Shown piece after piece: positions 48,287 through 60,474 of a stretch of 64,000 nt of DNA; position 1 is the first letter of the stretch; each line of letters starts with the position of its first letter. Source of the stretch: Clitopilus passeckerianus (taxonomy: Eukaryota; Basidiomycota; Agaricomycetes; Agaricales; Entolomataceae). The stretch lies in NCBI GenBank assembly GCA_944990035.1, contig CALYLX010000065.1, forward strand, positions 124,001 through 188,000. The letters run 5' to 3'. Position numbers and translations under genes: made by a program. Under the pieces are notes generated by a model, which saw nothing but the letters and a program-made list of their open reading frames with translations, searched no databases and was not told the DNA's origin.

Positions 48287-50857
48287 TCTGAGGCGTTTCT
48301 TCTGCTCGTTGTTGTCGTAGATTGAGGCAAGATTGAGGAGAACGACAACGACATGAGATGTCACGTTCGCGATATGTCACGCGTCTAGTGTCACGCTTAC
48401 GCGCTTAACCACCTTACTGCCTAAACCTGCCTTGTTTAAAGCCATTTTGTATAAATTGGACTACTTCTACTCTGCCTGGATGCCTATTTCTTGCACTAAA
48501 TCTTCACGTTAGCTTCAATAGACAATTTTTACTAAAAGTTCGAGCTCGCGAATCGTTCGGGCGAACTCAAATGTTTTCGATTTTGCAGCAATTATCTTGG
48601 TGCAAGGCAGTCATGTCGATTCTCGAAGCACTATTGGAAGATAACCTGTGATATGATATACAGAGGCGGTTCACACCCAGCTATCGCCTCGGTGGTCATC
48701 CAAAGGTGTCATTGGCTCCCGACGGGCTACTTTCGGGTTCATGGTCATGGGGACAGATGCGGCCTGGAAGTTTGATTTTGCCTCAACTGTATAAGCGCAG
48801 GGTACATCTGGAAAGCTATAATTCCCAGCAGTAGGTAATAACATCCCCGCAGCGACACGAACAATTGCCGAAGGTGTATTGGTGTTGGCCGACATTCAAT
48901 AGAATGGAAATAGGAGTAGGCCACCTGACATCTGGGAGATCGCAAGCGACCACCCCTCAGCACTTCAGATAGCCCGGAAAGCCCGGGCAAGAAGCACTTG
49001 CACGATGTGAACCAGTTCGGTGCCCAGTTGAGGATCCGAACATATGTGCTCTCCAGCCGCTAAATAAAGATGACTCTGACATGTTTCAATCTTCCAGCAT
49101 GATCAGACGTCGGGACGGAAGTATTTCTGCAGTCTCTAACCGCCGCAGCTTTATAAGGGTTGCTTCGTAATACTTTGCTCAGCTGCACCGCCGGAAGAGT
49201 GGATCTACTCATCACACTCCTCATACCATCCTGCACCGAGCGAAAGATCAAGACTCATGTCAAGAAATACACATGTCGATCGACTCCGTCTGACTTCGGC
49301 CTCCGTCAAGGCTAGAAAACCAGAGTATAAAATTGACAGCAAGACTATTGGCAAGGTAATCGAGACGGAGGTACGAGAGAAAGAATGACAGACTTGGAGC
49401 AGTTTGGATGGCGCGTTGACGGTCCAGGGCTAGCCGGGAGTACAGTAGTAGCCGTATTGAATCGGTGTTGTCGCCTTGCTCTCCCGCGATGTTCGGCAGA
49501 TGTGGCTTGTTGAATTTCTTCCTCCTCTATTCAGTCCAGGATGTCGACCTTTAGCCAGCGAGCTTCCTCAGCCTGGCATGGGTTGATTCGGTGCCTTGGA
49601 CTGATCACGAGGACAAGTAGCATGTGGTCGTAAGCCTTAAGGACGGGCTCAAAAGGAGAAGCAAAACGTTACAAGGAAACTATTGAATTGAATGCAAACA
49701 TTAATGAGTCGGGAGAAAAAGGTGTGAAGTACGATAGCCGAAAGATTCAAAGGGTCCACACTAAGTTTCAATGGTCAGTCCGGTAAGACGGAACGGTAAT
49801 AAGGAGTAGCACGCGAGTCTAGCCAACGAACTAGCCAACAAATATATGTGCAATGCGGAGGAAATTACGATCATACAAGGTCCATGGTAGCCGTGTTGAA
49901 CCGGAAAAGGCCCACACCATCCCACACCCTTCCACGCAACTTCCCAGCTAGCCCAAACGAAGTCCCTCCGCGACTGTGAGACCTTCACTCCCCACAACGC
50001 CGCCTCCTTCGCCAATTTGAACGAACAACGCATCGTCATGCACGGCGATCGAGAGTGCAAACCCTTAACGCCTCAGAATTCCCAGTGGCGTGTCATCCCA
50101 GCATCATTAAGCAGTGGCGTGGCGTGGATGTTCAATATAAAGTCGGAACCGACTGCCAGGAGACCGGCTAGAACACCGAAGCACCGAACGGTGAAGGCGG
50201 GTGGCTGAACCGACGCCATGCACTTCGATCATCACATTGGCTATCGCGGGGATGTGGCTTTATGAACGCTATCACGACGTGGCTTGTCGATTCGGGAAGG
50301 TGGATCGGTGACCTGTCGGCCAGCGTGCTGAGGATGCAGGGCAGCCGAGAGATAGGGTTGTGTCAATGGGTGTGCATGTATGGGAGGGCCAGATGGCCAG
50401 CGAGAATCCGCGAATAGAAGGGTTCGGTTCACATGCAGATGCAGCTGCTGCCAGGCAAAATGGCTTGAAGCCTGGCGAGGCGATTTGCAGGTGCGAAGCC
50501 ACGGTGACCAAGGCGAGCGTCTCGAGAATAGACACGAGACCTGGTTCACAATCAGCATGCATTCTGGGCAAGACAGAACCTTCTTACTTTATCCGTATCA
50601 ACCGTGGCAGCCGTGGTGATTTGACCGTCCATGTCGCCGAAATCTGTCTAGCGGATGGTAGGTAGATCATCTGCTGGCGTGAAGGATATAGTGGGGCTGG
50701 GCCATGCTTCAAGTCGACCAGCAGGACATATCCTGCGACGACCAATTAGCAAAGGCTTGCAAAAAAGAAGGGCGAATGGGAACCTACCATTGATTCCTAG
50801 CGTTGCCAGCATGACTATATGCGCGACATGAACCAAGGACGAGGCCCAACGACGGAC
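48287..50857. other. Gene-poor 2.6 kb region
   Basis: No gene could be supported. Short minus-strand exon-like pieces near 48671-48990 and 50648-50863 both encode a weakly similar hydrophobic run (GTELVHIVQVLLA and SSLVHVAHIVMLA), but neither extends into a convincing protein. No transposon terminal repeats or tRNA seen. Confidence 0.45.
48379..48384. promoter_or_regulatory. MCB (MluI box) upstream of Tof1
   Basis: Exact ACGCGT about 93 bp upstream of the preferred Tof1 start (15 bp upstream of the alternative start), with further CACGC/ACGCG-like words at once beyond it. MBF in yeasts drives replication genes at G1/S through this site, so the match fits the gene's role. Binding is inferred. 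Confidence 0.45.
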
Positions 50858-52388
50858 TTTCAATTAACCCCAAACCTCTTCAGCTTCTCGAAATACTTCT
50901 GCACTCTGCTCGCCACCTGTCGGGGCGTTCTTTTCCCATTCATAGCCCTCGATATCTTTTGCCAACTATATGCGTGCAAGAACGTTCGTCAGTATGGCTG
51001 TCACACATGTGTCAGATATAGGAGCAACTGACCGATTTTTCTCCCCGTCAGGTATCTCCTCCAGCAACCGTTCCAGCAACTGCTGTTCTTCATCCGTCCA
51101 TGCCTGTTTGTAGGTCTCGGGTTTGGGTTTCCCCGCTTTTGTAAGCGTAGAAGTCTTTGCTGAGACCGCAGTGGTCGACTCGGGGTCAGAGAGCATATTG
51201 ACGTCGGTCCCTGGTTCGACCTTAGGGAGCTTGAGTTTCGTCTTCTTCTTCTTTTCCGTCGACGGCTTCGTGGGTAGCTTGCTGTTCCTCTCCGATAAGC
51301 GTTGGGTAGCTTGCAAGTGAGCAATAGTTTTGCCACCGAGCGCTTGCCCGTCAACGTTGTTGGCGATGGAAAGTTCGGGTTCTGATAAGCCAGGATGGCC
51401 GTTGGCAGCTGCGGCGCCAGAACTATCGATGTTATCATCCATGGTGACATCCACCTCGGCTGTCTCGTCTTCAACATCTCTCCTGACGAATACTCCCAAC
51501 TGCCCCTGCTTCATCCTGCCGTGGCCTTCTTGACTCGTTGGTGTATTCACCAACCCAAGACCACCCCACCCTCTTATCTTTCTCTTCTTCAGCTCCCGCA
51601 ACTTCTCCCTTTCTCGTTCCCGTTTTCGTTCTTCCGGCGAGAGCTTCTGCTCGTTCTCGTCATCAGAAGGGGGGAGAGTAAGCGAGAGTTCATGGATGTA
51701 TGTCTGAGAAGACCGAAGAACTGGGTCGAGCAGCGCCTGCCGGCCAGCTCGGATAAACTGTTGGCTGACAGTTGGCGAAGATGTTTGTTTGGGTGAGGGT
51801 ATGTTCCTGGATCTGTAGGCCTGGCTGAGGGTAGCTGCTAGCGCTTGAAGGGGTTTGGGGTCTGTATAAAACAACTACTCAGCATCCCTGTTTTCCGAGG
51901 ACACAACACGGCGTTCTACAAACCTAATCCAGAAAACAAGCCCCAGTCAAGGCCAATGGCAATATCGTCGGGCAACTCCAGCCTCGCCTTAGAGAGGTCG
52001 TTTACATCGAATGGCTTTTCTGCCTGATTCAATCGAGTGGTAAGACCTGTGAGAAAAGACTCTTTTGACGATGGTTGAAGATCAGAGTCGTCGGAGTCGT
52101 CTTGCATCTCATCCGAGGTCTCATGAGTGGGTGTGCCCGGAGGTGATGATGCCAGGGAGGCAACTGTTGGGGAGCTAGGAGACAAAGGCGACGATGCAGA
52201 CGCGACAGCAGAAGCTCTCCATGTCTGTAGTTTAGTTATGTCTCCCCGTAGATTGTCGAGGAGGGATCGTTGAGAGTGTATGAACCGGTCAAGCGCCTCA
52301 TATCTAGGAAAGAGCTGAAATTAGGGTCTTGTTCGGTGTCGTTGTCGTTGAGGAGCAGTACTTACGTTCTGGCGCGCTCACTGTCCAT
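50858..52388 (-). CDS. ZZZ3-like SANT/Myb-domain protein
   Basis: The C-terminus is a SANT domain of the ZZZ3 kind: QAWTDEEQQLLERLLEEIPD, then WQKISRAMNGKRTPRQVASR, then VQKYFEKLKRFGVN and stop. In animals ZZZ3 is a subunit of the ATAC histone acetyltransferase and reads H3 tails; that protein also has a ZZ zinc finger, which I do not find here. The rest is acidic and Lys-rich with coiled-coil-prone ERKREREREKLRELKKRK and a central segment KSSFLTGLTTRL-like. Start MDSERARTYEALDRFIHSQR, with an intron after the eighth codon; four or more exons in frame. Nuclear chromatin role is inferred from the domain. Confidence 0.8.
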
Positions 52389-52834
52389 TGTTTAATCGAT
52401 GTTATCATGTCACAAGTGCCGTTCGAGCTTGCCAGGCTTTATATAACGATTTTGAGAGGGGAGCTCGAAGGGGAAAAGAGGAATGGCAAAAGCGGACTGT
52501 ATAGCGGTTATGTAATCCATCAGTGCAGGACTCGTAACTACAAATGGTTCCTCCTTCAAACTTTCAACTTGAAGCTCGAGGATTCAACGACGACGACATC
52601 GAAAGTGGGAGTAAACCGGGCATCGTTTTACGCTGGAGCGTTCAGAGCTCCCCGCACCATGACATTATTTCTACCTACGCTGGTAGTTGAAGTTTACCTC
52701 TGCTTACTTGGCTTTTGCCGTGGTAGTTCCGTTGGGCATGAGGCAGCTTGTGATTGATTAGATCTGGGAAGAGCTTGCAGAACAACCTCTTTCGAGACTG
52801 TATATCTCAGCGTCCGCTCCACATCGTTGCCGAA
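52389..52834. other. Divergent promoter region
   Basis: About 450 bases between the SANT gene and the plus-strand F-box gene. No gene or clear element. Confidence 0.4.
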
Positions 52835-54414
52835 ATGCATCCCGTCCTAACAAGTGCAGATATTCTACCCCAAATCTTCGAATGCTTTGATGACATCCGT
52901 GATATCTCAGACCCTCTCGCAGATAGCTCATTGGCTGTCAATAGAGGCGATCTTTTCCGTGCATCATTAGCCTGTAAAGCATTTACGGGGCCTGCACTGG
53001 ATGTGCTTTGGAGGTTAATGGACAATCTAATTCCGCTTTTAAACCTCCTCAGCTCGTTTAGTCTGGGGGCCTCTGGCTGGGTAGGTGGTCGGTCCACATT
53101 CCAGATGACTTCATGGAAATTCATTAATTACAGATACTAAATGGTACGGTGGAAGACAGTGAATGGCTGCGATTTGAGACGTATAGCAAGCGAATTCGAT
53201 ATCTGGCGTTGGAAGGGGACCTCCTTCCAGAAGATATCTGCGCCCAAATAAGCCACCTCAGGGGCGGCTCATTATTTAGCAACGTCAGATGGCTCCGAGT
53301 CATTCTCAATAACGAGACAACCCTCTCCGAAATCTCACTTGGCATCGTGCCCTCTTTGACCCACGTTCGAGTCCAAAACTCCCTTGTTAAGCCCTACCAC
53401 ACGAACACTCCGGCGGCCTATCAACTAATGAACCAGCTTCATGGTCTTTTAACAGAAGTATGCCAACAAAATCTTCACACTCTTATGATCCTCGTACCGA
53501 AGCAACAGTGGAACGCATACCACACCCTCATCAAGCTGAACTTGGTCTCCCTGACAATAACTCACTATATTTCTGCAGAGGCATTCTCCTCGGTCTCCCA
53601 AATCCAAACTCTTGTCTATCTATCGATGCGATTGAACGAAGATGAAACTCCGGGCCAATTATTCCAGCCAAGCACCCCTCCCATTGCCTTACTACCATTG
53701 TTGACTACATTCGTTATCAGTGCGAACCCGGCATGTCTGTACGCAATTGTCAACAGGATCGAATCCTCTTCCATCTCCACTCTTCGGATTGCTACTGTAA
53801 CAACCTCTTCAGCCTGGTGGGAATCGCTCTACTCAGTTTTGACGCTTCGATGGGGACATCAACTCTCCTCCCTGGCCCTCGTACAATCATCGGAGGCGAC
53901 GCCCTGGAGTAGTAGGAATGTATGGCCATTCTCCCTGCCCAGTGACACCAACAACCTCCCTAAACTGGCGGCGTTGACCATAGGAGGGTGTTTTGGAGGC
54001 GATATAATGAACGTCATTCGTTTTACCCAATCATTTTCTGATTTAAAGAGACTTTCTGTAACCCTACCAATCCTGTCGCTCTCCTGGGACATTCTCTATC
54101 AGATGCGCCAGCTACTTCCTCAGCTTCATGACTTGACCGTATGGATAGAGGTCCATAACCCCACCCACCTTAGACTCCGCTACAAAGAGACTGGAAGCAC
54201 AGTACTCCCGGCTCACCCATTACGACGCCTCTGTCTCTGGAGTAGTGGTCTCCAAGAAATGATGGCTGCTGAAGTCGACAAATTCGATTTAGCATTGTTT
54301 TTGGACCAGCTCTTCCCCGTTGCAGAGTTGTTTCCGGCGGGAAAGAAATTTGATGAACAACTGTACAAGCAGGTTGCGAAGTACCTTACGATGATCAGAC
54401 GGCCTCTGAATTGA
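52835..54414 (+). CDS. F-box/LRR-like protein
   Basis: N-terminal degenerate F-box (LPQIFECFDD, then LFRASLACKAFTGPALDVLW) of the basidiomycete type, which would bind Skp1. About 420 further residues have leucine-rich strand-turn-helix character (SLTHVRVQNSL, LVSLTITHYISAEAF, LPKLAALTIGGCF, LKRLSVTLPILSLSW). Two exons with one 50-nt intron after ASGW. It is a paralogue of the gene at 54783-55877, which lies tail to tail with it: the two share FCDPALAILWESIDSLLPL / FTGPALDVLWRLMDNLIPL, the NQWWMYH / KQQWNAYH region and SSAWWESLYS / SSSWWEDCYS. This copy is full length, the other is shorter. Confidence 0.8.
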
Positions 54415-54782
54415 ACGTGCACCATCATAATCTCTATGCTCTGAGAGGTCCAAGCAAGGTTATCACACTGGTGAAACAAGTTGCCGAATGACACACATTT
54501 ACTATCTAGTTCAACGGAATAGGACCCCATTTTGTTTTGTTTCTCTTTTTTATGCTGCTACTTGTTATTCAATAGGTCATTACTATGTCGCAGTTGATTC
54601 TCTTAGTTCATGTGCGCAAATCCATTTCGCGGAATGACATATCTACAATCATACCAAGCTCCAGTGGAGTAAAAGCTGCAAGGGTATCATAATTAAGTGG
54701 TATACAAGTACAAATGTAAACGAGAGGTCAAGATATTACTAGTCCAATGGACGGAGGTGGAATAATCAGGGGATGTCCGTTA
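54415..54782. other. Convergent spacer between F-box paralogues
   Basis: About 370 bases, AT-rich. I looked for remnants of the missing C-terminal part of the minus-strand paralogue and saw none that align convincingly. Confidence 0.45.
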
Positions 54783-55877
54783 TTACGACCGTTCGCCAGC
54801 AAAGCCGGATACCTTGACTTGCCTCCGCCATCTCCGAGACACCATCGAATAGCAATCCTCCCACCAGGAAGATGAATACGAGTCTTCCGAGGAGCCAATG
54901 TTGAGTTGCCGCAAGGCTGGAGCATCGACCTTCCGCACGACTGATAGGAGGCATGTGGGATCCGCATAAACGTCGAGAGATCGCAGGTCGTGAAACGTCC
55001 CGTGCTGAGGTGACGAACTTGGGAAGAGTTCCTTGGGATTTGTTCCGTCTTCAATCACGACAGAGAGAGATGTCAGATCTGTAAGTCCAAGGACTGTTGT
55101 TGAAAAGAACTCTGCGTGGACAGGTTCCGTGAGGATGAGATGCTGTAGGTCGAGTTCCGAGAGGAGGTGATACATCCACCATTGGTTCAAACCAATATCG
55201 AGTTGGAGGGACCGTAGGCGTCTTGGGTTGGTGCTGACCATCGTGGTCAAGAATGGATCAACAAAGTCGTGTGACCGGTTTTCTTGCGAGGCCGCATTGT
55301 AACCTTGCGCATTTTGAATTCGTAGGGTTCTTAGCGAAGGGCCGACCGCCAGATTAAGCTCTGCAAGGGAGGTATTGGCGTCGATGAGGATATGCAGATG
55401 CTTGAGTCCGGGGAGTAGAGGCTCGTTGGCAGGCGTAACGAGCTGCGTACAGGCATCTTCAAGCGCAATTTTTCCGTCTGTCACTAGGCTTCTGACACGT
55501 CTGCCGTAGCGAGCAACCCTGGCGCGATCATCGTCGTCTATTTCACCGGTAAGCCTCTAGAAAACACCATCTCAGCCTGAGGCCATCGTGTCGAGTAGCA
55601 AACGGAAGAAAGGGCGTACATAGCGCTCACCATCATATATGAAGGGTTTCAAAAGTAGGAACAGTGGTAGTAGGCTGTCAATCGATTCCCAGAGGATAGC
55701 GAGTGCTGGGTCACAGAATGCTCTGCATGTTGATGCTGCTTGTAGCAAGGCCCATCGGTCAACGCGATAGCGGTCACTTGCTACGCAGTCTCTGAATCTG
55801 TCGCCTCCCTCTCCATTGTGGTCGAGGAATCCAAATAGACCAAGAAGAATGTCGTAGTTCTGGAGCGCGGGATGCAT
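54783..55877 (-). CDS. F-box/LRR-like protein, shorter paralogue
   Basis: Starts MHPALQNYDILLGLFGFLD, giving the same F-box layout as the gene at 52835, and carries LLQAASTCRAFCDPALAILW. After one intron near 55570 it continues with LKHLHILIDANTSLAELNL, LRTLRIQNAQGYN, LQLDIGLNQWWMYHLLSELD and SSWWEDCYSMVSRRW. The protein then stops (VKVSGFAGERS) right after the conserved WWE..YS..(T/S)RW block, whereas the neighbour goes on for about 150 residues. So this copy lacks the last third, either by truncating duplication or by a later stop. F-box function may survive, while substrate binding is likely altered. Confidence 0.72.
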
Positions 55878-56864
55878 CGTTGCATTCTACCCCGCATTCG
55901 AGGCACGACATATTTAAGCGCATGTACACACGTTTGTGTCTCGACCGAACAACAGTCCACGGAGGTATTTGGCACAAAAAAAGACAAGAACGTTCATCCC
56001 TGACCTCCAAGCAGGCAAGAGTTAGCCACAATGTAGTAAACCAAGCAAATACAAACAGCTTGAAGGCACCACGAAGAGGCGCTGAGAGGACCCATGACAG
56101 CCGTTATGAAGTTCCTGTCAGCGGATGATAGACTGAATGTGGCAGCCGGTGATGGTGGTAGAGCGTTGGTAGAGCGTTGATGGAGCCAAATCCACCGCAG
56201 CCTTCATAACTTGGAGATTCGATTCATCAAACGAACCACACAAAATTTCCCGCCTCGAAGGCTGCTCCAACTTACTAATGAATAGAGGAGGATTCTTCTG
56301 ATCGCAGTCCTCAAAACCGTGCACCAGCAAAGATACGCGCGTCACTCCTGACATAGCCGCAAATCTCGTGGAGACCCAGGCAGGTTGCCCACAAATCACA
56401 GGAGAGACACGAAAATGCGCCTAAAAGGTTGGCCCTTGGACGTACCTAGGTGAAACTGTTACCCAGAGAGAAACCGAAAGAGGCGGCGCCAAGAAACGCA
56501 AGGATATTGTCAAGGTCACTATTTGGTCCCGAAACCCTATGAAACTAGTGTACAACAGAAAGAGAAGCAGAACTATATACAATAAAACCCAGGTGAAAAT
56601 ATCGTGCGAGTCATAAAGTGCAGCATGAAATGCGAGTATGAAAGAGTACTAGAGTGTCCCGTGATGTCGTAGTGGACAACCAAACCAATTATCGCGTACC
56701 CAGATCTAGTAAGAGAACCCAAGAAAAATCTGATCGATTTATAACCCCAGATTAGCCCAGAAAAAGTGAAAAGAAACCGAAAGTGCTAGACTTGTCTAGT
56801 TTTTGAATCATCGAGGCACGATGACGACGATTGAAACAGGCGGAGATTGAATGTTCGTGAAAGC
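55878..56864. other. Intergenic region
   Basis: About 1 kb between the F-box gene promoter and the 3' end of the transporter gene. No supported gene. Confidence 0.45.
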
Positions 56865-58701
56865 TTAAAGCCAGATAGTGGCCTTCTTTCTGGAGAGAAT
56901 ATGTCGAGATGCTGCAAGGAGGCCGACGCCAGCCATGCAGGCAATCTAAGAAGTTAAGATCAGGCTCGAAGAGATTCACGTAAAGGGCTTCGCCACTCAC
57001 GCCGCTAAAAAGAATGGCTTTTGACCAGTGGTATTCTTGCGTTAGCAAGGCGCCGTCGACCGGTGGCCCAACAAGTGCCCCCAAGGAGCAGAGGGTGAAG
57101 GCCATGCCGACCGTGACACTGAGGATTGTCGGGTCAGTAGGGGGCGACAGGGTTTGTAGCACGGATAGAACCCACCCGACTTCACTTGGTGAACGTGAAA
57201 GACTCGCAAACAGGGGGGATATCAAGCCTAGCACTGAACGGCGGGATCAGCAATGGCTCTAAGAACATGGAGCCTAAACATACCTGCACCACTGAAGATA
57301 CCATATACGATGGCGAAGATAATGGCAGTGGCAGCGTTCCTAATTCCGAGCATGGCAAACACCAAAGTGCCGCAAAGGACAATGTAAGAGATGCAACTAT
57401 TGAAGATGCCGACATAATCAGCGAGGGCGCAGAGGAAGATTCGCCCAATAATCGATGCTGCGGACATGATCGCAATCTATTCGCGACAAGATGTATGAGT
57501 AGAAAATAAAATATCTTCGTAAGGTCGACGTACGCCGTAAAAAGCGATGTTGGTGTCAACACCATGGAGGACAGAAAAAAGTTGGAGGTAGAAATCTAGA
57601 GAAATGTTGGGTTAGGTGATCGAACGCCAGTAGATTGAAGCACATACAAGGGAAGAAGAGGCCAAGAAAAGTCACAAGGACACTGCACCTCAATGAGTAT
57701 AACAAATGAAATGGTTGAGAGAAGTACGTACGCCAACGTTGAAAGGAGGAACGACGGGTCCCGGAGAATCTTCTTCACATCAGCTGATGGTGCCTCCTTG
57801 GTGGCAACACGATCAGGATTGGTCGACATCAAACTACATCCAGTCACTAGCAAGGCGAGGCTGACGAAACCCGAGATCCTAATGCTCCATTCGAAGCTGA
57901 TGTTGCTGGCGAACAGCTTGTTAAGCATGATCGCATATGCTACACCACCAACAGCTGCACCTGCAGGGAGACCGTAATTAGGTTGGAGAGAACACAGAGA
58001 AGTCGGAAACATACCGGAGACGACGACACCCATAGCAAGGGCCCGACGTTTGTCCCAATGATGTGCCTGTACAGCCACAGCAGGCATATAAAGCACGCCG
58101 GCACCGATGCCGAGACCCAAACCCATGGATAGGAAGATCTGATAGTATTGATCGTTGTGTGCTAGGGAAGCCATGAACAAGCTGTCGCGTTTATTAGACA
58201 TGAATGATAAGCGTTGAGGGGATCACGTACGAGAAGGAGAAGATGAAGGTGCCGATCCAGATAACGTACGTAAAGTAACCCTTGTCCATGAGCAGGCCAA
58301 CAGGGTAGCCAAGCGCATAGGAAAGGAAGAACTGAAGAGATCCAACCCAGCTAATTTGGCCAGCAGATCCGGCCCCCTTGCGGGTGTAGACGTCCTGGTA
58401 GACACCAAAGGCATTCACATAACCCGAGCAGACGAAGATGACGAGAAAGCTGTTAGGTAATGGTCAATAACTCGATAATGGAACATGGAGAAAAATTTAT
58501 CATACCCTCCAATAAGCGTACACCAAGCTTGCCGGCCACCATCAACGCGCTGAAGGGGCACCTCCGACAGCGTCGATGTTGTCGAGAGACTCTCCTCTTT
58601 TTTCAGAACACTGTGGAGTAGGTTAGTGCCGAAGCCACATCATGAGGGAGCGAACGGTCGACACACTAGGGTAATTGATTGGGTTCGACTGTAGAGTGCA
58701 T
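56865..58701 (-). CDS. MFS transporter, monocarboxylate (MCT) type
   Basis: Plasma-membrane-type major facilitator with the fungal MCT opening VDGGRQAWCTLIGGFLV (consensus PDGG..AW), then VNAFGVYQDVYTR, SQISWVGSLQFFLSYALGYP-like segment, and GLGLGIGAGVLYMPAVAVQA with HHWDKRRALAMGVVVSG, a hallmark of the family. Twelve TMs are traceable; the middle loop is DRVATKEAPSADVKKILRDP. The C-terminal half includes IAIMSAASIIGRIFLCALAD and GMAFTLCSLGALVGPPVDGA, and the last residues are RKKATIWL. About nine short introns. The start MHSTVEPNQLP sits in a tiny first exon. Relatives move monocarboxylates, riboflavin or unknown solutes; the substrate here is not predictable. Confidence 0.88.
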
Positions 58702-60474
58702 GGAGTCGAGGGAAAGGGAAGAAAGGGAGAGAAGGGAAGAGAAGGGGGATGGATAGGTCCTAGGGTATGGCTTCATAGAATAAATATCTTGCTCGCGACG
58801 TGCTGACTCAGTCATTTACAAACGTTTGCGCAAGCCAAGTCGCGGTTAAAATACGGCTGCCAGAGCTATAGGGCATGAGATGGCAAACTATAGGACGGGA
58901 TTAATCGTACGGACCTGACAATAATTTGACGCGAGGGAGGCTCGAGGCCAGCTTCTCTCCCGATCGGATCGAGTTTGAACGAGATCCTGAATATTTTTGT
59001 CAGCTCCTGTCAACAGAAAATGGATGAAGCTAACCGTCAGAATGGTAAGTTTGCCTGCATCTGACTCCTAACTTCCATCTCGGGAAGTGGTACAGGATTG
59101 TGCGATCGGCATTTTGGTGCAGTGCCCTGGGATGCGGCGATTAGGCTGAGAGAATCCATACACTCCGCCGGGCCGTCGCTCGCTTTCGTCAGGTTGCATA
59201 GGAATATGACACAAAGAACTGCCTTGGGGGTCCCCATTTCAAGGACGGATTTGCGAAATTTTACGTGGGTCAACAATTTCGGCCACTAAGGATTCGAGAC
59301 GGAAATGCGTCCCTTGGACCCTGCTTGTCCAGAACGACCAGAAACTCCGCTCAAGAAAGTAGCGCACCAAGGCGGACCACGGCTCCTCGCTGAACTTGAT
59401 ATACCCGATATTGCGTGCTGATACATTCGTGATGCAGGCCCGGGAAAAGAGACGGAAAAGACCTGAAAGCCGGTAAAGTTTACTTTTCGGGTAAGAATAG
59501 GCATCGTCGGGCGATGAATCTGGTGTTCCGAATCATCCCCGAGCTTCTGACATCGCATGCGGGGAACGACGAAGTATTCTTGGAGGAGCTTCACACCAGA
59601 AGCGGAACGTATGGGTGTGTCTTCTCTCATAAAGACAGAATGTCAATGTATCGGTTGCGAGGTATAAGAACTTTGGCTCCTTCTATTAAGTAATAATTAA
59701 ATAAATTCTTGCACAATAGAACCAGGAAGCTGGAACTCACTAAGAAACCATTTTGACCACGCCCCCATCGGTCATAATCGTATGTGGCTGGTGGAGATGC
59801 AGATCGACTAGTTGAACAACAAGGCTAAGATCGGTAAGACAGAATCCCTGTGACCGTCCTAAAATTTTGCCCAGATAAGTATGGCATGGCATGCCTGTCC
59901 AACCGTAGGCCTCCTATATAATAACACGGGCCTCAGGTGCAAGGCACATGAGATATCGAATGTTCAAGTGGTAGACATAGACAGCAAGAAGCGCATAGAT
60001 CGTGAGATAATCAACATCGATTATCCAGTGAATTGAGTGGTGGCTTGAACGCGAGAGCCATGTGCAGTGAACGCCGCTCTGCAACCCCATTCTTCAGTCA
60101 ATTTCATGTTATCTGTGGATATTTCGGAGCTTTCATTAGAGGTTTTATGATTCTTCAGCGCATCGCGGATGTCAATGAGAAGGATGCATCGGACCGTCTA
60201 TTCCGAGGTAAGATACCAACGTGCGCATGAAGGTTCGAAAGTAAGCGAGTTTCGAGACGCTGGTCGCTTGTTGCCGGGTTTATTTGCTCTTGCTTGTCAA
60301 GGACGCTCAAGATAAGATAAGATGGCCAATCTTTACGATTACCTCAGCGGATCGGTCACATGGCCATCATCTGGATGATATCCCGAGAATTCGCAGAGTA
60401 ACTTGCCGCCAACTCGAGAACCGGGCTATTGCCACGTCGCCAATCTTAGCTTTCAACCACCAGGACATATACCA
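58702..60474. other. Gene-poor 1.8 kb region
   Basis: No supported gene. Open frames at 59098-59289 (+), 59286-59630 (-) and 60033-60230 (+) show no family resemblance or flanking exons. A TTAA-rich stretch occurs near 59690-59705. Right end holds the PBDC1 promoter. Confidence 0.45.

Noticed and set aside
48671..48895. 74-codon minus open frame starting MSANTNTPSAIV
   Set aside because: Considered as a small secreted or pheromone-like peptide, but it has no signal peptide and no C-terminal CaaX box.
59286..59630. 114-codon minus open frame
   Set aside because: Composition is arginine/serine-rich without pattern, no splice partners, no homologue recognised.
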